A stretch of DNA of 27,260 nt from DAOTVD01 sp034437075 (GTDB taxonomy: Bacteria; Chloroflexota; Anaerolineae; Aggregatilineales; J027). The notes below the pieces were generated by a model. That model ran no database searches. It had not been told where the DNA came from and saw only the letters and a program-made list of their open reading frames with translations. The position numbers and the translations under genes were made by a program. Numbering within the stretch: position 1 is the first letter of the stretch; every line of letters begins with the position of its first letter. Below, in pieces: positions 16,054 to 22,071 of this stretch. Where the stretch lies: the NCBI GenBank assembly GCA_034437075.1, contig DAOTVD010000130.1, positions 1 through 27,260 of the forward strand, written 5' to 3'.

Positions 16054-16410
16054 TCAACGGCTGTCGGGCATGCGCAATCCCTGGATATGAACGTTAACTT
16101 GCTGAACGTTCAGGTGGGTTTGCTGTTGGATGCGATAGCGCAAGGTGCGGATCAGGCTATTGGCCACGCTGCCAATATTGATGCCGTAATTCAGCACCAC
16201 ATACACGTCGATGGTTAGGCTATCGTCCGGGTTGAACGTGACTTCCACGCCTTTGCGCGGGTCGCGCGTAATCGTCGCGGCGATCCCTTCGGCTAGGGAG
16301 GGCGTCGACATGCCCACGACCCCATACGTTTGGGTGGTTACACTGCTGACCATACTGGCGATGGCCGTGCGCGAGATGTCGATGGTTCCCAGGGTGGTTT
16401 CTTTAGGCAT
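16054..16410 (-). CDS. Asp23/YloU family protein
   Basis: This encodes a 118-residue Asp23 (alkaline-shock protein) domain protein: GTIDISRTAIASMV, then TYGVVGMSTP, then a basic strand (RKGVEVTF), DVYVVLNYGINI and a C-terminal helix with VNVHIQGLRM. The protein has no membrane helix. Members in Firmicutes are envelope-associated or stress proteins, and the single-domain YloU type is regularly encoded beside yloV/fakA, as here. The molecular function is not established. An AGAGAGG lies about seven bases before the ATG, and the gene follows rpe by 14 bases. Confidence 0.5.
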   Translation of the reverse strand: MPKETTLGTIDISRTAIASMVSSVTTQTYGVVGMSTPSLAEGIAATITRDPRKGVEVTFNPDDSLTIDVYVVLNYGINIGSVANSLIRTLRYRIQQQTHLNVQQVNVHIQGLRMPDSR

Positions 16411-16424
16411 GGTGGCGCCTCTCT

Positions 16425-17081
16425 CTATGATGACCGTAAGTTGCGCAATGCGTTGATGCTAGCCGGGATGCCCTGGGGCGCTTTGAACACCGACGAGCCC
16501 ACGACCAAGACATTCGCGCCTGCTTCTAGGCACGGCCCGGCAACCTCGGCGTTAATGCCACCATCCACGGCAATATCGAGCGCATGCCCAGCCTCGGTGG
16601 CCATGCGGCGCAAAGTGCGGATTTTCGGTAGGGTTTCCGGCAAAAACGACTGCCCGCCCTGGCCAGGGTTGACCGTCATCACTAGCAGGATGTCGGCCAG
16701 GTGCAACACCTCCGAGACCATCAGCGCGGGGGTGTGCGGGTTCAGCGCCACGCCTGCCCGCAAGCCCAGGGCCTTAATCTCTTGCAGATTGCGGTGCAAG
16801 TTCGGGCAAGTCTCGGCATGAATCGTCAACATATCCGCGCCTGCTTCCGCGAACGCGGCCAGGTGCCGTTCGGGCTCGACGATCATCAAGTGTACATCCA
16901 GCGGCAGGGGCGTAGCTGCCCGCGCGGCGGCCAAGATTGGTGTGCCGAACGAAATATTCGGGACAAAGCGCCCATCCATCACATCCACATGCAATTGATC
17001 GGCGCCTGCATCTGTGGCGGCGCGGATGTCATGGCCTAGTTGGGTAAAGTCGGCAGCAAGTATCGAAGGTGCAATTTTCAT
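16425..17081 (-). CDS. rpe: Ribulose-phosphate 3-epimerase
   Basis: This 218-residue TIM-barrel enzyme interconverts ribulose-5-phosphate and xylulose-5-phosphate (pentose phosphate and Calvin pathways). Visible landmarks are MKIAPSILAADF, metal-binding His31, Asp33 and His64, with HVDVMDGRFVPN and DVHLMI around them, VNPGQGGQSF (138-146) and the second catalytic Asp173 in AVDGGIN. I chose ATG 17081 because it gives the family-standard N-terminus. An in-frame ATG at 17105 would add eight residues but overlaps a candidate -10 element. It is the first gene of the minus-strand run and is divergent from the ABC transporter. Confidence 0.5.
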   Translation of the reverse strand: MKIAPSILAADFTQLGHDIRAATDAGADQLHVDVMDGRFVPNISFGTPILAAARAATPLPLDVHLMIVEPERHLAAFAEAGADMLTIHAETCPNLHRNLQEIKALGLRAGVALNPHTPALMVSEVLHLADILLVMTVNPGQGGQSFLPETLPKIRTLRRMATEAGHALDIAVDGGINAEVAGPCLEAGANVLVVGSSVFKAPQGIPASINALRNLRSS

Positions 17082-17103
17082 AGAGATATCTTCTAATTTG
17101 GCC

Positions 17104-17109
17104 ATTATC
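17104..17109 (-). promoter_or_regulatory. Candidate -10 element for the rpe-to-coaD run
   Basis: On the minus strand GATAAT (17109-17104) matches TATAAT at five of six positions and lies about 22 bases before the rpe ATG. A TTGATT-like -35 is present but 20 bases away, which is too far for a good fit. No better promoter is seen in the 128-base divergent gap (17082-17209). Confidence 0.5.
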
Positions 17110-17164
17110 CTACTGTCTCGGGCGCCGAAAATCAATAATTAAAGCGGCCAGATGCATGTCTTTC

Positions 17165-17173
17165 TGCGATACT
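17165..17173 (+). promoter_or_regulatory. Candidate extended -10 for the ABC transporter run
   Basis: TGCGATACT at 17165-17173 has the TGn extension followed by GATACT (four of six matches). It would start transcription near 17180, about 30 bases before ATG 17210, which has a GAGGA ribosome site. There is no convincing -35. Confidence 0.5.
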
Positions 17174-17209
17174 CTAGGGGTGCACACAGTCAACACGAAC
17201 TGAGGAACC

Positions 17210-17980
17210 ATGATCGAAGCACAGGGGTTAGCTAAAACGTTTAAGGATTTTCAGGCGGTTAAAGACATCACCTTCCAGGCCCAAGATGGCGAAGTGTTCG
17301 GCTTGTTAGGGCCGAATGGCGCAGGCAAAACGACCACCCTGCGCATGCTCTCCACCGTGGTGACGCCCTCGGGCGGTACGGCCACGGTACACGGCTACGA
17401 CATCCGCACCCAAAAGGATAAAGTGCGCTCGCATCTGGGCATTCTGGTCGAAAGCGCGGGCCTCTATGCGCATTCGACCACGCGCGAGCATTTGCGCTAT
17501 ATCGGCCACTTGCATGGTCTGAGTGGCCCCAAGCTCGAAGACCATATCGCGTATCTTATCGAGACATTGGATATGCAAGACTTCGCCGACCGCAAAGCTA
17601 AAGGCTTCTCTCGCGGGATGGTGCGCAAGGTCGTCATGGGCATGGCGTTGATTCACAATCCGCCCAATGTCATCCTGGACGAACCGACCCAAGGGCTAGA
17701 CGTGGTCAGCACGCGGGCTGTGCGTGAGATCATCCATCGCTTTAAGGCGGAAGGGCGCTGCGTGGTGCTGAGCACCCACCATATGGACGAGGTCGAGCGC
17801 TTGTGCGACCGGGTCGCGATTGTGCATCGGGGCGAAGTGCGCGACCAAGGCACACCCGCCGAGCTAGTCGCCAAGTATGCTGCCGATAGCCTGGAAACCG
17901 CCTTTGTGCGCATCATTGGCGAAGCCGCCCTGCTGGCCGAAGCGCGCCGCGAGGCGGAATCTGAAGATAAACGCAAATAG
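17210..17980 (+). CDS. ABC transporter ATP-binding protein, NatA type
   Basis: This 256-residue ATPase powers the adjacent membrane exporter. The nucleotide-binding parts are complete: Walker A GPNGAGKT (34-41), a signature reading FSRGM (133-137) in place of LSGGQ, Walker B VILDEP (154-159), D-loop GLDV and the switch His in STHH (188-191). FSKGM/YSKGM-like signatures are common in NatA and other ABC-2 exporters, so the variation need not impair function. It is followed by its permease after 43 bases. NatAB exports Na+ in B. subtilis, but for this branch the substrate cannot be deduced. Confidence 0.5.
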   Translation: MIEAQGLAKTFKDFQAVKDITFQAQDGEVFGLLGPNGAGKTTTLRMLSTVVTPSGGTATVHGYDIRTQKDKVRSHLGILVESAGLYAHSTTREHLRYIGHLHGLSGPKLEDHIAYLIETLDMQDFADRKAKGFSRGMVRKVVMGMALIHNPPNVILDEPTQGLDVVSTRAVREIIHRFKAEGRCVVLSTHHMDEVERLCDRVAIVHRGEVRDQGTPAELVAKYAADSLETAFVRIIGEAALLAEARREAESEDKRK

Positions 17981-18026
17981 GGCTTATCGCTTGGCTCGTA
18001 ACGCTTACGAATCTTAGGAGAACATG

Positions 18027-19283
18027 ATGCGCTTTACCTGGGTTTACCGGATTGTGCTGGCAAAAGAACTGCGCGAACTCCTGCGCGATAGGCGGTCGTT
18101 GTTCTGGCTGTTCGCCCCGCCGATTATCTTGCCCGCTTTGGCGATTTGCGCCGGGGTCTTTATTGGGTCGCAGGTCATCCGCCTAGCCGAGGACGGCTTT
18201 CCGATTGTAATCGAGAATCCCGAAGCCGCGCCCGAACTCGCGCGCATGTTTCAAGAAGAAGACGCCATCAACGTCGTAACACCCCCGCCCGGCGACCGCT
18301 TCGGCGAGGCGGTGATGATCGTCACCATCCCGCCCGATTTTCAGCAGCAACTCGATGCCGAGGGCACCAGTTACGTGGATTTAACCACGCGCGATGATTC
18401 CTTTGTCTCGATTATCGGGCGGGGCGCGGTGCGTGGGGTGATCGACCGTTACAACAATGATCTGCTAGACCAACGCCTGACCGATATGGGGGTTACGCGC
18501 GACTGGCTGAGCCCGGTGCGCGTGGGCGAGCAACGCGCCGTACAGGCCGATAGTGCCGTGGGCAGTGATGATGAGGGAGGTGGCGCGAGCATCCTCGCGA
18601 CCATTTTTCTGCCTCTGGCCGTGACCTCTTGGTTGCTGGGCGGGGGTATGGGGCTGGTGCTGGATACGACCGTCGGCGAAAAAGAACGCCAAACGATTGA
18701 AAATCTATTGGTGACGCCGGCTAGCCGCATCGGCATCGTGATGGGCAAAATGACCGTGGTCTTTATGGCCTCTATGGCCGTGATGAGCTTGTGGCTGATC
18801 GAGGGGCTTTTGCTCAACGCGCTGAGCGTCGCCGGGCCAGCGCTGGCCACCGCCGAGGATATGTCCTTCCTGGGCGCGATTGAGGAAATCTTGCGCGCGA
18901 GCGATGGCATCCTCCCGCTAATTCTAGCGTTGTTGGTGCTCATCATTCCGTTTACCGTCATGCTCAACGGCCTGGTGATGGCCTGGTGCGCCTACGCGGC
19001 CAATTACCGCGAAGCCAATCTATTTATGGCGTTGGTGCAGTTGGGGTTGCCCGCGAGCGTCTTGCTGACCATCTTCAGCTTGCCCGCCGATGTGGCCGCC
19101 CCTATATATGCTCTGCCCTTTTTCGGGACAATTGTGGCCATTCGCGACCTGTTCAGCAATGCGTTGACCGTGCAAGCGTTGCTCATCAACGTTACCACGG
19201 GTCTGGTCTATGCCGGGGCGGGGGTCTGGTTGGCGGCGTGGGTCTTCGGGCGTGAATGGTCGCTGACCCGTGGGTTACAATAG
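18027..19283 (+). CDS. ABC-2 exporter permease, NatB type
   Basis: This encodes a 418-residue integral membrane protein. One helix lies near the N-terminus (about 25-47), then a soluble extracytoplasmic domain of about 140 residues, then five or six helices (about 190-410). The loop GEKERQTIENLLVTPASR before the second membrane block is a hallmark of NatB/ABC-2 permeases that contacts the ATPase. Two adjacent ATGs exist (18024 and 18027). AGGAG ends at 18020, so 18027 has the better spacing (six bases) and is chosen, though 18024 is possible. It forms a pair with the NatA-type ATPase. The thioesterase gene starts 35 bases after its stop. Confidence 0.5.
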   Translation: MRFTWVYRIVLAKELRELLRDRRSLFWLFAPPIILPALAICAGVFIGSQVIRLAEDGFPIVIENPEAAPELARMFQEEDAINVVTPPPGDRFGEAVMIVTIPPDFQQQLDAEGTSYVDLTTRDDSFVSIIGRGAVRGVIDRYNNDLLDQRLTDMGVTRDWLSPVRVGEQRAVQADSAVGSDDEGGGASILATIFLPLAVTSWLLGGGMGLVLDTTVGEKERQTIENLLVTPASRIGIVMGKMTVVFMASMAVMSLWLIEGLLLNALSVAGPALATAEDMSFLGAIEEILRASDGILPLILALLVLIIPFTVMLNGLVMAWCAYAANYREANLFMALVQLGLPASVLLTIFSLPADVAAPIYALPFFGTIVAIRDLFSNALTVQALLINVTTGLVYAGAGVWLAAWVFGREWSLTRGLQ

Positions 19284-19318
19284 GGCCTAACTTAACCACG
19301 TATCAGGAGTCAACCGCC

Positions 19319-19771
19319 ATGCCAGATGATCCAACGCCCGATATCAACGACCTATTGCGCGAGCGCGCCCCAGAAGGGATCGATTTACTCATTCCGCCGC
19401 CTTGCTTCACCGAAATGGGCGCGGAAGTGCTCAGTTATACCGACGGCGAAGCGCTGCGCGTGCGGTTCCCGGCTCAGCACCGCTACGCCAACCCGTTGGG
19501 CAATATGCAAGGCGGGTTTATCATCGCCGCCATCGACAACACCATCGGCCCGCTGAGCTATCTTGTCGCGCCGCCCAGCGTAACGACCCAACTCAATACG
19601 ACCTTCATGCGCCCCGTGACGCCCCGCGATGAATACATTGAGGTCGAAGCGCGTTTGACCGACCGCACCAATCAATTCCTCTACTTTACAGCCACGGCTT
19701 ATAATACGGGCGGTAAGGAATTAATCCGCGCGTATGCCACCCATATTTTGCTGAGGATGAGCCGCTCATGA
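19319..19771 (+). CDS. PaaI-type hotdog thioesterase
   Basis: This encodes a 150-residue single hotdog-fold protein expected to hydrolyse acyl- or aryl-CoA thioesters. The central helix carries the family pattern NMQGGFIIAAIDNTIG (62-77) with the conserved GG and Asp73, followed by strands TTQLNTTFMRPV and YIEVEARL. The usual His-Gly-Gly reads Gln-Gly-Gly. ATG 19319 is preceded by AGGAG; longer frames into the exporter gene are rejected. Its stop overlaps the start of the kynureninase-like gene (ATGA), so translation is coupled, which suggests a shared substrate path such as an aromatic CoA ester. The substrate is unknown. Confidence 0.5.
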   Translation: MPDDPTPDINDLLRERAPEGIDLLIPPPCFTEMGAEVLSYTDGEALRVRFPAQHRYANPLGNMQGGFIIAAIDNTIGPLSYLVAPPSVTTQLNTTFMRPVTPRDEYIEVEARLTDRTNQFLYFTATAYNTGGKELIRAYATHILLRMSRS

Positions 19772-20961
19772 ATGATCCATTACTACAATGGCGCCCAGAA
19801 TTTCCCATCCTGGCGGAAAAAACGTATCTCATTAGCAATTCTTTGGGCGCGATGCCGCGCGGCGTCTACGAGAGCCTGCATGCTTACGCGGATACCTGGG
19901 CAACGCGCGGTGTCTCGGCTTGGGGGGAGGTCTGGTGGGCGCTAAATGGCGCAGTGGGGGACAAAATCGCGCCGTTGATGGGTGCCCCCGCCGGGAGTGT
20001 GCTGGTGCATCAAAACGCGAGTATCGCCAATAGCATTTTATTCTCCGCGTTGGATTTTACCGACCCCGCGCGCGATAAAGTCGTCATCACGGATATGGAT
20101 TTTCCCTCGGATGTCTACGTGTTACGCCGTTGGTTGCCGCCCCATATGCACGTGCATACGGTCAAATCGCGCGATGGGATCAGCATCACGCCGGAGGACA
20201 TCCTCGCGGCCATTGACGAGCGCACCCGCTTGGTGAGCATTTCGCATGTGTTGTTCAAAAGTGCCTATATCATGCCCGTGGCGGAAATCGTGCACAAAGC
20301 GCATGCCGTCGGCGCGCAAGTTCTGCTCAATGGCTATCATAGCGTGGGCATCATTCCCGTGGATGTAACCGCCTTACAGGTTGACTTTTATATCGGCGGC
20401 GTGCTGAAATGGCTGTGCGGTGGCCCTGGTGGCGTGTTTATGTACATTCGGCCCGACTTGCTAACTAGCCTAGAACCCCAGGTCACGGGCTGGTTTGCGC
20501 ATCAACGCCCCTTTGATTTTGATCTGGAACATTTCGAGCTACGCGAAGATGCTTATCGTCTGATGAACGGTACGCCCGGCATTGCGTCTTTGTATGCTAT
20601 CCAACCCGGCGTGCAGGTCATCGCGCAAGTGGGCGTAGAGGCCATCCGCGCGAAGTCGATGCGCCAAACGGCTTTGCTCATCGAACTAGCCGAAGCCCAG
20701 GGCTATGACATTGTATCCCCGCGCGACCCCGCCGCGCGTGCCGGGACGGTGACGGTCAATCCGCCGCAGGCTTACGAAATCTCGCGCGAACTATTGCACC
20801 GCAACATCATTATTGACTACCGCGCGGGGGCCGGGATTCGCATCGCACCGCATTTTTATAACAGCGACGACGAAATCCACGCGACCATTCAGGCCATCGC
20901 CGCTATTCTGGATGATGGCAGTTGGCAACAACACCAAACCGCGCGCGACTTTGTGACATAG
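19768..20961 (+). CDS. Kynureninase-like class V PLP-dependent enzyme with Asp-to-Asn change
   Basis: This encodes 397 residues of aminotransferase class V fold. Kynureninase-like landmarks are YLISNSLGAMP (20-30), VLVHQNASIANS (78-89), FPSDVYVLR (112-120), GYHSVGIIPVDV (189-200) and VLKWLCGGPGG (212-222) with the PLP-binding Lys214. Kynureninase splits kynurenine to anthranilate and alanine. The residue before GYHS is Asn188 (codon AAT at 20329); kynureninases and most class V enzymes have Asp here to bind the pyridine nitrogen of PLP. The function is therefore uncertain: altered chemistry, reduced activity or a sequence error. The next gene, a kynurenine formamidase, supports a kynurenine-related role. 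The start overlaps the thioesterase stop by four bases. Confidence 0.5.
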   Translation: MNDPLLQWRPEFPILAEKTYLISNSLGAMPRGVYESLHAYADTWATRGVSAWGEVWWALNGAVGDKIAPLMGAPAGSVLVHQNASIANSILFSALDFTDPARDKVVITDMDFPSDVYVLRRWLPPHMHVHTVKSRDGISITPEDILAAIDERTRLVSISHVLFKSAYIMPVAEIVHKAHAVGAQVLLNGYHSVGIIPVDVTALQVDFYIGGVLKWLCGGPGGVFMYIRPDLLTSLEPQVTGWFAHQRPFDFDLEHFELREDAYRLMNGTPGIASLYAIQPGVQVIAQVGVEAIRAKSMRQTALLIELAEAQGYDIVSPRDPAARAGTVTVNPPQAYEISRELLHRNIIIDYRAGAGIRIAPHFYNSDDEIHATIQAIAAILDDGSWQQHQTARDFVT

Positions 20962-20971
20962 GGATAACGCT

Positions 20972-21592
20972 ATGATTTACGACATCACGCGCATAGTTAA
21001 CGCTCAGACAGCCGTCTGGCCAGGGGATACACCATTCTCGTTAGAAGCCAAATTGCGCATTGCCGATGGCGCCAATATCAATCTCTATACGCTGCATACC
21101 ACGGCACACATTGGCACCCACGCCGACGCGGGCTACCATGTGCAAGATGAGGGCCCGCGCGCCCATGAATTACCCCTAGAACCGTATATCGGCCCGGCGC
21201 AGGTCATCAGCTTGCCGGGGGCACGCGGCGGCATCACACCCGACCAGGTCACCGGGATGGTCGAAACGCCCGTGGAGCGTTTGCTGGTGCATACCTGGGT
21301 TAGTGAATCCCCGGAGGGCGAATTTCCCGCAGATTTTCCGTACCCCACGCCCGAACTAATCGATTGGCTGGCCGACCGAGGCGCGGTCTTATTCGGCATC
21401 GATGGCCCCTCGGTGGATGCCTTTGACAGCAAAACGCTGCCCGGCCATAGACGCCTGCTGGCGCGCGGGATGGTGCATCTGGAAAACCTGGCCCTCGCGG
21501 GCGTGCCGGATGGCCATTACGAACTCGTGGCCTTGCCGCTGAAACTGCAAGATGCGTGCGCCTCGCCGGTGCGGGCGATTTTACGGGCCTAA
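20972..21592 (+). CDS. kynB: Kynurenine formamidase (arylformamidase), cyclase family
   Basis: This 206-residue zinc hydrolase converts N-formylkynurenine to kynurenine, the second step of tryptophan breakdown. Motifs include VWPGDTPF near the N-terminus, the metal-binding cluster HIGTHADAGYH (46-56; the family form is HxGTHxDxPxH, so Pro is Gly here), FGIDGPSVD and the C-terminal block HLENLALAGV followed by HYELVALPLKL, characteristic of KynB. An AGGGA site lies eight bases before the ATG, 10 bases after the kynureninase-like stop. No tryptophan 2,3-dioxygenase gene is present in the window; it may lie elsewhere. Confidence 0.5.
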   Translation: MIYDITRIVNAQTAVWPGDTPFSLEAKLRIADGANINLYTLHTTAHIGTHADAGYHVQDEGPRAHELPLEPYIGPAQVISLPGARGGITPDQVTGMVETPVERLLVHTWVSESPEGEFPADFPYPTPELIDWLADRGAVLFGIDGPSVDAFDSKTLPGHRRLLARGMVHLENLALAGVPDGHYELVALPLKLQDACASPVRAILRA

Positions 21593-21613
21593 TGTCTGGT
21601 TTTTGTGTGGAAG

Positions 21614-21651
21614 TTGCTTAGGCCATTGCGGCCCCTCAGCGGATTGCTTAG
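21614..21651 (+). repeat. Direct repeat of TTGCTTAG, 30-base period
   Basis: TTGCTTAG occurs at 21614-21621 and again at 21644-21651, with a GGCC-ATTGC-GGCC dyad between. It lies in the 97-base gap upstream of the small membrane protein gene. The spacing, about three helical turns, would allow a regulator to bind both on one face; a role as operator is only a suggestion. Confidence 0.5.
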
Positions 21652-21689
21652 AGTGAAAATGTAATGCACACAAGTACAGGAAGCAGACG

Positions 21690-21995
21690 ATGAGTGGCTT
21701 GGGAATTATTTTTTTGGCCGTATTCATGCTGGCCTTGCTGGGCACGTATATCGGCGTTCGGCGCGAGTTGCTAGCGTTACCCGTGGCCGGGCTCGTTTGC
21801 GCGGCGATGACGGTTGGCGCGTTGTTTGGCTTTGGTATCACGCAGGATTTAGAACTGCTGCATAGCACCCTGATGGCAGTCTTCATCGGGCTGAGCTTCA
21901 CAGGCGTGATCCTGCTGATGGCTGCGTTCTTTCTGGCCAACCAGCCCGAAGAACTAGATGCCTATCTGGCAGATAGGGAAGCGTCATCTGATTGA
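21690..21995 (+). CDS. Small three-helix membrane protein, function unknown
   Basis: This encodes a 101-residue hydrophobic protein with three predicted membrane helices (about 3-22, 29-49, 59-83) and a short acidic C-terminal tail (EELDAYLADREASSD). An AGGAAG ribosome site lies seven to eight bases before the ATG, which supports real translation. I do not recognise the family. The gap before it (21593-21689) holds two direct copies of TTGCTTAG and no clear promoter. It precedes the penicillin-binding protein gene but a separate promoter lies between them. Confidence 0.5.
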   Translation: MSGLGIIFLAVFMLALLGTYIGVRRELLALPVAGLVCAAMTVGALFGFGITQDLELLHSTLMAVFIGLSFTGVILLMAAFFLANQPEELDAYLADREASSD

Positions 21996-22015
21996 TATGT
22001 AGGCGTGGGGTGCAC

Positions 22016-22037
22016 GGGCTAAGCCCTATGCTACAAT
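22016..22037 (+). promoter_or_regulatory. Extended -10 promoter with upstream dyad before the PBP gene
   Basis: TGCTACAAT (22029-22037) forms an extended -10 with five of six matches to TATAAT. A short dyad, GGGC-TAA-GCCC, lies at 22016-22026 just upstream, in the place of a -35. The first ATG of the PBP frame (22036) overlaps the hexamer. With this promoter transcription would start near 22044 and translation would use the later ATG at 22072. Confidence 0.5.
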
Positions 22038-22071
22038 GAGCATAGCTCAAGACGATACCAGAACAGAAGCC

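Noticed and set aside
17082..17135. Longer rpe frame (236 residues)
   Set aside because: The extra residues do not match the family, and the alternative ATG at 17105 overlaps a -10-like element.
18449..18967. 172-codon open frame antisense to the exporter permease
   Set aside because: Its composition mirrors the membrane helices on the other strand; no family features.
17177..22015. Shared 9-mer GGGGTGCAC upstream of the ABC ATPase gene (17177-17185) and the PBP gene (22007-22015)
   Set aside because: It sits at different distances from the two candidate promoters (at the predicted start site in one, upstream of -10 in the other), and two copies of a 9-mer can occur by chance.
22016..22026. 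Terminator hairpin GGGC-TAA-GCCC
   Set aside because: The stem is only four base pairs, with no T tract, and it abuts a promoter; an operator-like dyad fits better.
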